In this document: positions 1-8,142 of the stretch, piece after piece
Numbering within the stretch: position 1 is the stretch's first letter
Layout of the letters: each line of letters begins with the position of its first letter
Assembly (NCBI RefSeq): GCF_049686335.1
Contig: NZ_JBAVHX010000008.1
Coordinates: 303,165-367,164, forward strand
Source: Buttiauxella sp049686335
GTDB lineage: Bacteria; Pseudomonadota; Gammaproteobacteria; Enterobacterales; Enterobacteriaceae
Direction: 5' to 3'
Length of the DNA: 64,000 nt
Position numbers and translations under genes: made by a program
The notes under the pieces: generated by a model
Databases searched by the model: none
What the model saw: only the letters and a program-made list of their open reading frames with translations
Told to the model about the DNA's origin: nothing

Positions 1-57
1 TGCTTATCTCCACACTTTTTTATTATAGTGATCGGCTGAGCCGACCTGTTAGACCCA

Positions 58-100
58 ACAGGCCAGCAAGGTAAGTTGCTGGCCTGTCAGTGTTTTTTTC
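58..100 (+). terminator. Hairpin with T-run, terminator-like
   Basis: A 12-bp perfect inverted repeat (58-69 with 76-87) is followed by a run of seven T at 93-99, so it reads as a rho-independent terminator on the plus strand. No plus-strand gene is visible before it. It lies just downstream of emrR, which is on the minus strand, where emrA would be expected beyond the window edge. Its role in that operon is unclear. Confidence 0.45.
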
Positions 101-132
101 TTTGTGACACGACGATAACGCGTTGACAGCAC

Positions 133-663
133 TTAGCGCACGGCTTCAAGTACCGTCTGGTTTTCATCCATTTCATCAAGGCGGGTGAGCAATTTGCGGG
201 TGATCTGTTCCAGCTGCTCTTTTTCCGAACCACTCAGCGAGGACCACAGTTCATGCAAGCAGTGGTGCTGCGGTGGTAACACCTGACGCAAGAATTCCTG
301 ACCTTTTTCGGTCAAATGCAGATGCAGGCAGCGGCGATCGTTCTCGCTTTCACGACGTTCAATCCAGCCACGCTTTTCCAGCTCATCGGCAATTCGGGTT
401 GCATTGGTACGTGAAGAACCTAATGCGCAACTCAACTCTGAAGGCTGGATACTATGATTTTCCTGCGATTCAAGAGTGATCAACGCCATAAACAGCGTTT
501 CGTTAATCCCTTGAGCTTTCAGCATTTTATTGCGGTTTTCCAAAAGCTTGCCTTGCATATGCATGCACAGGCGCGTCAGAAGAATTTCCTGGTAAGGGAA
601 CTCCTCATAGCGTTTGGCGCGAAATTTTAGCATTTGTTCAATGGGCGTAAACGAACTATCCAT
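133..663 (-). CDS. mprA: MarR-family repressor EmrR (MprA)
   Basis: The 176-residue protein has the E. coli EmrR length. In that family it represses the emrAB multidrug efflux operon and is released by phenolic or uncoupler-type ligands. The winged-helix domain is visible: the recognition helix is about residues 82-99 (SSRTNATRIADELEKRGW), and the wing at about 101-119 contains the ESENDRR basic segment typical of MarR proteins. It is transcribed towards the left window edge, where emrA and emrB would follow by analogy with E. coli. The ygaZH exporter lies upstream in the same direction. Function is assigned from family resemblance and gene order. Confidence 0.95.
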   Translation of the reverse strand: MDSSFTPIEQMLKFRAKRYEEFPYQEILLTRLCMHMQGKLLENRNKMLKAQGINETLFMALITLESQENHSIQPSELSCALGSSRTNATRIADELEKRGWIERRESENDRRCLHLHLTEKGQEFLRQVLPPQHHCLHELWSSLSGSEKEQLEQITRKLLTRLDEMDENQTVLEAVR

Positions 664-749
664 TTTGGCATAACCTCATTAGTTGCGGTCGATATAATAA
701 CGATGGTGACAAATAAAGTAAATGTATTGTTTGTACGTTTTTTTATTCG

Positions 750-1091
750 TCAGACTGATATCACCATCATGAGTTTCCAGGTTAATCCATAACCCAGAGC
801 ACTTAATAGTGTCGGGATAATGATGCTGCGAGTCTTATAAAAGCTCAGCCCGAGAATGATAAAGCCCATTAGCGTCGGGACCAGACGCTGGGCGTCGTGC
901 ATGATTTCAGGCACACACGAGACCACCAGCAACGCACAAATTGATGCGATGCCAATACTGTCGAGTAGCACGCCTGTCGCCCCTCGTTTGGCCGGACGCG
1001 TCGAGTTTGCCCGGATACGCAGGGGTAAATAGCGGAACAGGTAGTTGGCACACCCGACCAGCAGGCCCAGCAAAAGTACCTGAGTACTCAT
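750..1091 (-). CDS. ygaH: L-valine exporter subunit YgaH (AzlD family)
   Basis: The small hydrophobic protein of 113 residues has several transmembrane segments and resembles the AzlD/YgaH branched-chain amino acid exporter subunit. I chose the ATG at 1089-1091 because it overlaps the TGA of ygaZ (1088-1090) in the coupled ATGA arrangement and gives the family length. An upstream in-frame start would add 17 residues inside ygaZ. YgaZ and YgaH together form the inner-membrane exporter of L-valine, and of methionine in E. coli. The tight overlap indicates translational coupling. Confidence 0.92.
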   Translation of the reverse strand: MSTQVLLLGLLVGCANYLFRYLPLRIRANSTRPAKRGATGVLLDSIGIASICALLVVSCVPEIMHDAQRLVPTLMGFIILGLSFYKTRSIIIPTLLSALGYGLTWKLMMVISV

Positions 1092-1828
1092 TCGGGCTCT
1101 CCTTGATAAAACGCCTGCACTAATGCCGCCAGACAGCCACAAACGATCCCTGCAAGAATGGACGCGGGAATGGAAATCAGCGTGACGCCCAACAAGGCAC
1201 CCGCAAGGGAGGCGGTAACTGTCCAGGATTGTTTCCGCTGGAACGACGCCAGCAGGAAACTCATAAATAACGCAGGCAACATAAACCCTAACGCTGCCTC
1301 AACTGCGGGCAGTTTATCCAGCAAACCGTTACCCGACCATGCACCCAGCGCGGTGCCTAAAACCCAAGAGAACCACGAGCTAAAGGCAATACCTATCATC
1401 CAGTTTTCGCTCCAGCGCCGGTTATCACGCACCAGTTTGGCGGTGGCGGCTGCGAAAACTTCGTCGGTCAGGCCGAATGCCCAGATTGCGGTTTTAGGTT
1501 TGCTCAACTGGCGTGTAATTCGTTGACGCAGGGAAGGGCCATACAAGACGTGGCGCACATCCATCGCCATCACCGTTAAAGCGGCGACCCACAAAGAGCT
1601 TCCGGCAGCCAGTAAAGCCGTGATCACGAATTGGCTGGCACCAGCATAAATAATGCAGGAGAAAAACAGGCTTTCGAGAGGAGTGAATCCCAGCTTAGTG
1701 GCATTAAGCCCAAACGCAAATGCGACCGGAATGTAGCTGATGACAATCGGTAAACTGTCTTTCAGCCCTTCAGCCCAGGTAGCATCGCTTTGATCGTTTT
1801 CTGATGAAACAGTTGCAGGACTATCCAT
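1088..1828 (-). CDS. ygaZ: L-valine exporter subunit YgaZ (AzlC family)
   Basis: The 246-residue polytopic membrane protein (E. coli YgaZ is 245) belongs to the AzlC family. It begins with a short hydrophilic stretch and continues with repeated hydrophobic segments such as the one around IPVAFAFGLNATKLGF. It is the larger subunit of the YgaZH amino acid exporter and overlaps ygaH by four bases. In E. coli the pair is under Lrp control; I did not identify an Lrp site in the 125-base gap upstream. Confidence 0.93.
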   Translation of the reverse strand: MDSPATVSSENDQSDATWAEGLKDSLPIVISYIPVAFAFGLNATKLGFTPLESLFFSCIIYAGASQFVITALLAAGSSLWVAALTVMAMDVRHVLYGPSLRQRITRQLSKPKTAIWAFGLTDEVFAAATAKLVRDNRRWSENWMIGIAFSSWFSWVLGTALGAWSGNGLLDKLPAVEAALGFMLPALFMSFLLASFQRKQSWTVTASLAGALLGVTLISIPASILAGIVCGCLAALVQAFYQGEPE

Positions 1829-1953
1829 ATTGAATATTTATATATTTCTGACGTTAATATCACTCGAAGGAACCAACAGGGATAACCTTAACAGACTGGT
1901 ACGACCCTTAATACCCCCAAATTATCCCTGATGGTTGTAAAGGATTAGTGGTA

Positions 1954-3129
1954 TCACGGCTGGCGGTGATAACCACGCCACCACACTACTAAATTTAGTA
2001 GTGCCATTATCGCACCCGCAGCACACACACCATTCCATCCAGCATGTTGATAGGCGTTTGCGGAAATCACTGAACCTGCCGCGCCGCCAATAAAGTAGCT
2101 GGTCATGTAGCCGGCAGTCAGACGGTTTCGCGCTTCCGGCATCATGCGATAGATAACCGTCTGGTTGGTGATATGGACACCCTGAACGGTTAAATCGAGT
2201 ACCAGGATCCCAACGATAAGCGCGATAACGGAATACTGCCCCATCGCGGTGGCAATCCACGACAACAGCAACAGCACCAGCCCGATAGTCGTGGTGAGAT
2301 GCGCTTTGCCTTTATCGGCAAACCCGCCCGCTGGACGCGCACCCAAAGCACCCGCCGCACCCGCGAGGCCAAACAGGCCAATCACCCCTTCGGAGAAGTT
2401 AAACGGCGGTGACGCCAGCAGAAATGCCATCGACGTCCAGAGAATGCTGAAGTTGGCAAAAGTCAGGCAACCGAGCAACGCACGGGTACGCAGTAGCGGA
2501 GTTTTGATAAACAGGCCGAATACCGAGGAGAGCAGTTGAGGATAATTTAGATGGGTTTCAGATTTCACTTTTGGCAAACCACGCCACAAGGCCAGCGCCA
2601 TCATCACCATTAACACACTCGCGACCCAATAAACGGTGCGCCAGCCGCCAAGGCTTGCAAGCAACCCGGCCACGGTACGTGCCAGCAAAATCCCTAGCAA
2701 CAAGCCGCTCATAATGGTGCCGACGACTTTGCCGCGTTTCTCCGGCTCCGCAAGTGTTGCGGCGAGCGGCACGAGAATTTGTGCCACTACCGAGAACAAA
2801 CCCGTCAGGGCGGTGCCAAGAATCATCATCCACAGTGTCTGGCTCAGGGCCACAATGACCATTCCTCCGGCGGCCAGCAGCGTCATAAAGACAATCAGCC
2901 CACGGCGCTCAAACATATCCCCCAGAGGTACGAGGAACAGCAAACCTACGGCGTAGCCCAGCTGTGCGGCGGTAACGATAAATCCGGCCTGGTTAATCGA
3001 AAGGTTAAAGGCAGTCGCAATCGTGTCGAGCAGAGGTTGTGCGTAGTAGTTACTGGCAACGGCTAAACCCGTCGCGAGGGACATCAGGACGATCAGCGCG
3101 GGGCTAAGTCCTTGAGTGGAATTTTTCAT
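1954..3129 (-). CDS. ygaY: MFS transporter at the ygaY position, intact
   Basis: The complete 391-residue major facilitator protein has about twelve hydrophobic segments. The signature between TM2 and TM3 (GDMFERRGLI, about residues 70-79) fits MFS drug or sugar efflux carriers. It occupies the position of ygaY between ygaZ and proX. In E. coli K-12 that locus is a pseudogene, whereas here the frame is open throughout. The substrate is unknown; similarity is to YnfM/AraJ-like efflux carriers. It is separated from proX by a tandem-repeat block and is probably transcribed independently. Confidence 0.8.
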   Translation of the reverse strand: MKNSTQGLSPALIVLMSLATGLAVASNYYAQPLLDTIATAFNLSINQAGFIVTAAQLGYAVGLLFLVPLGDMFERRGLIVFMTLLAAGGMVIVALSQTLWMMILGTALTGLFSVVAQILVPLAATLAEPEKRGKVVGTIMSGLLLGILLARTVAGLLASLGGWRTVYWVASVLMVMMALALWRGLPKVKSETHLNYPQLLSSVFGLFIKTPLLRTRALLGCLTFANFSILWTSMAFLLASPPFNFSEGVIGLFGLAGAAGALGARPAGGFADKGKAHLTTTIGLVLLLLSWIATAMGQYSVIALIVGILVLDLTVQGVHITNQTVIYRMMPEARNRLTAGYMTSYFIGGAAGSVISANAYQHAGWNGVCAAGAIMALLNLVVWWRGYHRQP

Positions 3130-3222
3130 TCTAATTCTTCGGCTTGTGATGAGAGAACCGGAATAATAGCGAAAATTAATGTAGGTGGGAGTCGGATTGT
3201 GCGTTTTGTTTTGGTTGGGTCG

Positions 3223-3482
3223 CCCTCACCCTAACCCTCTCCCGCAGGAGAGGGAACTGTCCGGTTTTCTCCTTCTCCCGCAGGAGAGGGAACTGTCCGG
3301 TTTTCTCCTTCTCCCGCAGAAGAGGGAACTGTCCGGTTTTCTCCTTCTCCCGCAGAAGAGGGAACTGTCCGGTTTTCTCCTTCTCCCGCAGAAGAGGGAA
3401 CTATCCGGTTTTCTCCTTCTCCCGCAGGAGAGGGAACTGTCCGGTTTTCTCCTTCTCCTGGGGGAGAAGGCCGGGATGAGGG
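3223..3482. repeat. Palindromic repeat with seven 36-bp tandem units
   Basis: The block starts with CCCTCACCCTAACCCTCTCC and ends with the near-complementary GGAGAAGGCCGGGATGAGGG, so the ends form a long imperfect inverted repeat. Inside it, a 36-bp unit is repeated head to tail, starting at 3239, 3275, 3311, 3347, 3383, 3419 and (degenerate) 3455. Each unit contains its own small hairpin (CTCCCGCAGGAGAGGG). Units differ by single bases, such as CAGGAG versus CAGAAG. It fills most of the gap between proX and the MFS gene. No gene is supported here. Confidence 0.9.
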
Positions 3483-3505
3483 CGTCCTTAGCTAAATATG
3501 AACTC

Positions 3506-4498
3506 TTACTTAACTGCCAGCGCTTCGTTCACCCAGCCATCAAACTCAGCCTGGTGCGCTTTAATCCAGCCATCAACGTGACCCTGAATATCCGCTTCTG
3601 AGGCTTTACCGTTATGCATCATCGCATTTTCGGCATTGATATCCGCCAGTGGCAGTTTCATCAGGCTAAACAGTTTCGCCGCTTGCGGATTTTTCTCCGC
3701 CCAGGCTTTGTTGGCCACGATATGCATGGTGTTCACCGGGAAGCCATAATTCGCGCCGTTCGGCAGTTTGGTGTCCATATCTTTCTGCTGACCAGGCATC
3801 GAAGAGAATGGCACTTGCAGCCACACCACATCTTTACCCGGCACCATCACGTCACTCACCCAATATGGCGTCCAGGTGTAGTACAGAATCGGCTTACCTT
3901 CCTTGTGGCGCGTAATGGTGTCGGCAATCATCGCCGAGTAGTTACCCTGATTATGTTCCACGGTGTTGGTCAGACCAAAGGCGCCAATCTGGTGATTAAT
4001 CACCGCTTCGCAACCCCAGCCTGGCGTACAGCCGGTTAAATCTGCTTTTCCGTCGCCGTTGGTATCAAACAATTTGGCGATCTTCGGATCTTTTAACTGC
4101 GCGATATTAGTGATTTTGTATTGTTCGGCAGTTTTCTTATCAATCAGATAACCCTGTGCGGCACCCTGAACGTAGGTCCCTTCACGGTAAAACTTCTTGT
4201 CACCCCCTGCAGCAGCATACATATCGTCGTGCAGTGGTTTCCAGTTGGTGGCAATAAACGTGGTATCGCCAGCGGCCATGGAGGTGTAAGCCACGTTGTA
4301 ATCCACTTCACTCGGTTTACTCACGGTATAACCGAGTTTTTCCAGGCCCCGGCTCACCAGTAAAGTCTGGAATGATTCTTCTGAGATGGTGCTTTGTGCA
4401 GGCTGAACCGTCATGCCTTTGCCCGGTAAATCTGCGGCAAAAGTGCTGGTGGTTACGAGAGTCGCAAGGGCTGTAGCGAGTAGCGTTGTGTGTCGCAT
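3506..4498 (-). CDS. proX: Glycine betaine-binding periplasmic protein ProX
   Basis: The 330-residue protein (same length as E. coli ProX) is the substrate-binding component of the ProU osmoprotectant importer. It captures glycine betaine and proline betaine in the periplasm. The first 21 residues form a signal peptide ending TSTFA before ADLPGKG. Tryptophans expected to form the aromatic cage are present in the segments NWKPLHDD, TPGWGCEA and YTWTPYW. It is the last gene of proVWX, 57 bases after proW. Confidence 0.97.
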   Translation of the reverse strand: MRHTTLLATALATLVTTSTFAADLPGKGMTVQPAQSTISEESFQTLLVSRGLEKLGYTVSKPSEVDYNVAYTSMAAGDTTFIATNWKPLHDDMYAAAGGDKKFYREGTYVQGAAQGYLIDKKTAEQYKITNIAQLKDPKIAKLFDTNGDGKADLTGCTPGWGCEAVINHQIGAFGLTNTVEHNQGNYSAMIADTITRHKEGKPILYYTWTPYWVSDVMVPGKDVVWLQVPFSSMPGQQKDMDTKLPNGANYGFPVNTMHIVANKAWAEKNPQAAKLFSLMKLPLADINAENAMMHNGKASEADIQGHVDGWIKAHQAEFDGWVNEALAVK

Positions 4499-4555
4499 CG
4501 TTATTCTTCCTTTTCGGTGATGGGGCGTGAGGCGGCACGAATGCCGCCATCATGT

Positions 4556-5632
4556 TTATTTGATGAAGGGACGGGTCAGGAGACCAATTGGGCCGGTGTT
4601 AAACCAGCGACGGTTGCCACGGCTGCGTGAATCGCGGCCAATGGACTGAGTTAAACGGTCGAGAATAATGGCCAGGATAACAATCCCGACGCCGCCGACG
4701 GTCGCAAGACCCATATCGAGACGGCCAATACCACGCAATACCATCTGTCCAAGACCGCCAACGGCAATCATTGATGCGATAACGACCATGGAAAGTGCCA
4801 GCATCAGCGTCTGGTTTACGCCCGCCATAATGGTTGGCATCGCCAGCGGTAACTGAACTTTGAACAACATCTGACGCGGGCTTGCCCCGAACGAACGTGA
4901 TGCTTCAATCAAATCTTCCGGAACCTGCTTAATCCCCAGAATTGTCAGACGCACAATCGGTGGCAGAGCAAAGATAATCGTCACCACCACACCCGGCACG
5001 TTACCGATACCGAACAGCATCACGATAGGCACCAGATAGACAAACGCCGGCGTGGTCTGCATGGCATCTAATAGCGGGCGGATTATCTTCGCCGCGCGCT
5101 CGCTTCTGGCAAGCCATATACCCAGCGGCAAACCAATAATCATGCAGAACAGCAGGGCGGTCAGAACCAGCGCCAGCGTCACCATCGCTTGCGACCATGC
5201 GCCAATCGCGCCAATCGCAACCAACGACACTAACGTCGCAATCCCCATTCCGAGGCTGGACATCTGCCACGCAATCAGCGCGAACAGGATGATCGCCACC
5301 GGCGCTGGCATCCCCAGCAAGAAGTGCTGGAAGCCACTGAGGATATAATCCACCGGCACACGAATACCCTGGAATACCGGGCGGAAGTGTGTGACCACCC
5401 AGTCGATCCCGTGTGTCACCCAGCTATCGAGTGGCACAAGCGTCTTATGGAACGGATCCAAAATATTAAAATGCTCTGGTGCCGGTGCAGGAGCTGAATT
5501 CAGCCAGTCTGCGCTGCTACCTGTCGCCGGTGTCGATGCCGGGCCACCCCACGCATCTGCGGTAGATGCAGCCTGATTGGTTGTTGCGTCGGCAGCAGCA
5601 CTGCCGGTATCCCACGGATTTGATGCACTCAT
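4556..5632 (-). CDS. proW: Glycine betaine ABC transporter permease ProW
   Basis: The 358-residue inner-membrane permease (E. coli 354) has a long hydrophilic Ala/Pro/Thr-rich N-terminal tail of about 90 residues followed by hydrophobic helices. The ABC permease EAA loop is visible as EASRSFGASPRQMLFKVQLP. Its ATG (5630-5632) overlaps the proV TGA (5629-5631), so the two are translationally coupled. With ProV and ProX it imports betaines under osmotic stress. Confidence 0.97.
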   Translation of the reverse strand: MSASNPWDTGSAAADATTNQAASTADAWGGPASTPATGSSADWLNSAPAPAPEHFNILDPFHKTLVPLDSWVTHGIDWVVTHFRPVFQGIRVPVDYILSGFQHFLLGMPAPVAIILFALIAWQMSSLGMGIATLVSLVAIGAIGAWSQAMVTLALVLTALLFCMIIGLPLGIWLARSERAAKIIRPLLDAMQTTPAFVYLVPIVMLFGIGNVPGVVVTIIFALPPIVRLTILGIKQVPEDLIEASRSFGASPRQMLFKVQLPLAMPTIMAGVNQTLMLALSMVVIASMIAVGGLGQMVLRGIGRLDMGLATVGGVGIVILAIILDRLTQSIGRDSRSRGNRRWFNTGPIGLLTRPFIK

Positions 5633-6828
5633 TGACTTACCCCCTCACGATCTAACGCCTGCAGCAGAACCCCTTTCGAGATAATGCCCACGTACTGACT
5701 CTCTTCCCCAATAACCGGAACCGCGCACGGTGCCTGGCCAACATGGGTGAGCAGATCGCTCAGTGACGTATCAGCGGAAACTGCCGCTGGAGATTCGAGG
5801 TAAGCATTGTCCAGACCCTGGCCTGCCGCTAATGCGGCTTTCAGAGAATCTGTTGAGACAATCCCGAGGAATTTCTGTCCGCGTTCAATGACATAACCGA
5901 ATTCACGGTCTTCATCTTGCAGCAGCTTGAGCGCCGAACGCGGGCCAAAACCGGCAGTTTTACGCAACAGGCCAGCCGGGTTACGACGGGCAATATCTTT
6001 CGCGCTAAACACCTGGCTTATATCCACACCACGGAAGAAGGTGCGAACATAATCATTCGCCGGATTATTCAGAATTTCATCCGGTGTACCGACTTGCACA
6101 ACTTCACCACCTTGCATAATGGCAATTCGGTCGCCAATACGCATTGCTTCATCCAAATCGTGGGAAATAAATACAATGGTACGTTGGTGTTTTGCCTGCA
6201 ATTTAATTAATTCATCCTGCATCTCAGTACGAATTAATGGATCGAGGGCAGAGAAGGCTTCATCCATCAATAATATATCGGGATTAATTGCCAAAGCACG
6301 GGCCAAACCAACACGCTGACGCATACCACCAGAAAGCTCATCGGGATACGCGTGGGAATAATTTTCAAGCCCAACCTGACGCAATGCATCAAGCGCTTTT
6401 TCCTGACGTTCTTTCAACGGAATACCAGCTAATTCCATACCGAAAGCGGTATTATTTAGCACCGTCATATGAGGCATCAGAGCAAAGGACTGGAATACCA
6501 TGGAGATCTTATTTTTGCGTACTTCACGCAGTTCCGCTTCTGATATTTTGGCGATGTCGACGCCGTCAATCAGTACCTGTCCACGGGTTGGTTCAATCAG
6601 GCGATTGAGAAGGCGAACCATGGTGGATTTACCGGAACCCGATAACCCCATGATGACAAAAATCTCGCCTTCTTCAATGGCCAGACTGGCGTCTTTTACG
6701 CCAAGCGACAGCCCTGTTTTCTCCAGTAATTCTGCTTTGGAAATACCTTTTTCTATATATTTGAATGCGCGTTGTGGATGCTCACCAAATACTTTATATA
6801 AATTCTTTACTTCAAGTTTAATTGCCAT
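5629..6828 (-). CDS. proV: Glycine betaine ABC transporter ATPase ProV
   Basis: The 399-residue ATPase is the first gene of proVWX. Visible motifs are Walker A (GLSGSGKST), the ABC signature (LSGGMRQR), Walker B (ILLMDEAF) and the H-loop (FISHD). The C-terminal part, from about residue 280, has the length and pattern of tandem CBS domains, which sense ionic strength in this family. The promoter 67 bases upstream resembles the osmoregulated proU promoter of E. coli. In that organism H-NS silences the operon through elements within proV. Confidence 0.97.
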   Translation of the reverse strand: MAIKLEVKNLYKVFGEHPQRAFKYIEKGISKAELLEKTGLSLGVKDASLAIEEGEIFVIMGLSGSGKSTMVRLLNRLIEPTRGQVLIDGVDIAKISEAELREVRKNKISMVFQSFALMPHMTVLNNTAFGMELAGIPLKERQEKALDALRQVGLENYSHAYPDELSGGMRQRVGLARALAINPDILLMDEAFSALDPLIRTEMQDELIKLQAKHQRTIVFISHDLDEAMRIGDRIAIMQGGEVVQVGTPDEILNNPANDYVRTFFRGVDISQVFSAKDIARRNPAGLLRKTAGFGPRSALKLLQDEDREFGYVIERGQKFLGIVSTDSLKAALAAGQGLDNAYLESPAAVSADTSLSDLLTHVGQAPCAVPVIGEESQYVGIISKGVLLQALDREGVSQ

Positions 6829-6894
6829 GCAATAAAGTTATTCCTGTATTTATATATTTATACACAATTCCTGATGGAAATATTCACTGCATAT

Positions 6895-6922
6895 ACCCTA
6901 ACATACTCAGAATCTGAGACAA
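6895..6922 (-). promoter_or_regulatory. proU (proVWX) promoter
   Basis: On the minus strand there is a TTGTCT -35 element (6917-6922), a 16-base spacer and a TAGGGT -10 element (6895-6900). This matches the architecture I recall for the main E. coli proU promoter (TTGCCT, 16 bases, TAGGGT). It predicts a start near 6888 and a leader of about 60 bases before proV. Confidence 0.75.
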
Positions 6923-7073
6923 CCCTCGATTTCTGATATATGCAATATCCGCGCCGGGGATGTGGTCGAAATTTCCCGTGAGTAAAGGGCTGAGAGCAAA
7001 TCAGAGAAAGATGATATTTTTTGTAAGCGGATGGGTAATTTGGCTGAATGGCAGGCGATCTTCAATAATATGT

Positions 7074-7155
7074 AGGGTGGATAAGCGACAGCGTCATCCA
7101 CCAAATTTTGTGTTAATTTAAGGCGGATGACGCGGTGCTTATCCGCCTTAAATTA
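7074..7155. repeat. REP-like pair including a 15-bp perfect inverted repeat
   Basis: Two REP-type palindromes lie between nrdF and the proU promoter. The first spans 7074-7102 (GGTGGATAAGCG...GTCATCCACC). The second is a 15-bp perfect stem, 7114-7128 with 7141-7155 (TAATTTAAGGCGGAT and its complement), around a 12-base loop. Neither is followed by a T-run on the minus strand, so they are more likely 3'-end stabilising or boundary elements of nrdHIEF than classical terminators. The rest of the gap from 6829 to 7170 holds the proU promoter and no gene. Confidence 0.8.
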
Positions 7156-7170
7156 AGGTGAATTTCTAAT

Positions 7171-8133
7171 TTAAAAATTCCAATCTTCGTCCTGCGTTTC
7201 CACCGCTTTCCCCATCACATACGAAGAGCCTGAGCCTGAGAAAAAGTCATGGTTTTCATCCGCGTTTGGCGATAGCGCGGCAAGAATAGCCGGATTCACT
7301 TCCGCCATTTCAGGCGGGAAGAGGGCGCTATAACCGAGATTCATCAACGCTTTATTGGCGTTGTAGCAAAGGAACGTTTTGACCTCTTCCTGCCAGCCCA
7401 CATCGCCGTACAGCGCATCGGTATAGGCCACTTCATTATCGTAAAGATCCATCAGCAACTCGAAGGCGAAATTGTGCAATTCGCTTTGGCGTTCTGCACT
7501 TTGCTGCGCCAGTGATTTCTGGAACTTATATCCGATGTAATAACCGTGTACCGCCTCGTCGCGAATGATCAGCCTGATAAGGTCAGCCGTGTTGGTCAAT
7601 TTACCGCGACTTGACCAATACATCGGCAAATAAAAGCCTGAGTAAAACAGGAACGACTCCAAAAATACGCTGGCGATTTTCTTCTTCAGCGGGTCATCGG
7701 CATGATAATGGGCAAGGATGATTTGCGCCTTGCGTTGCAGCGCGGCGTTTTGTTCGCTCCATTCATAGGCGGCATCAACATCCTTAGTCTGACAAAGGGT
7801 GGAGAAAATCGAACTATAGGAGCGGGCATGCACTGCTTCCATAAAGCTGACATTCGACAGCACCGCTTCTTCATGCGGGGTGATAGCATCCGCCATCAAC
7901 ACCGGCGCACCGACGGTATTCTGAATGGTGTCCAGCAGCGTCAGTCCGGTAAACACCCGAATCGTGAGTTGCTGTTCGTCGTGCGTCAGTGACTGCCACG
8001 CCGGAATATCATTCGACAGCGGCAGTTTCTCGGGGAGCCAGAAATTAGTGGTCAGACGGTTCCACACTTCGAGATCTTTCTCATCCTCGATCTTATTCCA
8101 GTTGATGGCACTTACGCGGCTTAACTGAATCAT
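7171..8133 (-). CDS. nrdF: Class Ib ribonucleotide reductase small subunit NrdF
   Basis: The 320-residue radical-generating subunit carries the dimanganese or diiron centre and the tyrosyl radical. Expected ligands and the radical site are visible: Asp68, Glu99, His102, Tyr106 (FMEAVHARSY), Glu159, Glu193 and His196 (RDEAVH), each one residue later than in the Salmonella enzyme. It supplies the radical to NrdE for reduction of ribonucleoside diphosphates, mainly under iron limitation or oxidative stress. It is the last gene of nrdHIEF, 9 bases after nrdE. Confidence 0.97.
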   Translation of the reverse strand: MIQLSRVSAINWNKIEDEKDLEVWNRLTTNFWLPEKLPLSNDIPAWQSLTHDEQQLTIRVFTGLTLLDTIQNTVGAPVLMADAITPHEEAVLSNVSFMEAVHARSYSSIFSTLCQTKDVDAAYEWSEQNAALQRKAQIILAHYHADDPLKKKIASVFLESFLFYSGFYLPMYWSSRGKLTNTADLIRLIIRDEAVHGYYIGYKFQKSLAQQSAERQSELHNFAFELLMDLYDNEVAYTDALYGDVGWQEEVKTFLCYNANKALMNLGYSALFPPEMAEVNPAILAALSPNADENHDFFSGSGSSYVMGKAVETQDEDWNF

Positions 8134-8142
8134 GTTCTCTCC

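Noticed and set aside
3239..3482. CRISPR-like 36-bp repeat array
   Set aside because: Units are directly adjacent with no spacers, have internal hairpins and sit inside a palindromic element; no cas genes are present.
3185..3601. Open frame with perfect 12-residue repeats (LPQERELSGFLL)
   Set aside because: It is the translation of the 36-bp tandem repeat; it also runs into the 3' end of proX on the other strand and has no ribosome site or family match.
6907..7104. 65-codon frame upstream of proV
   Set aside because: It spans the proU promoter and a REP element and has no protein features.
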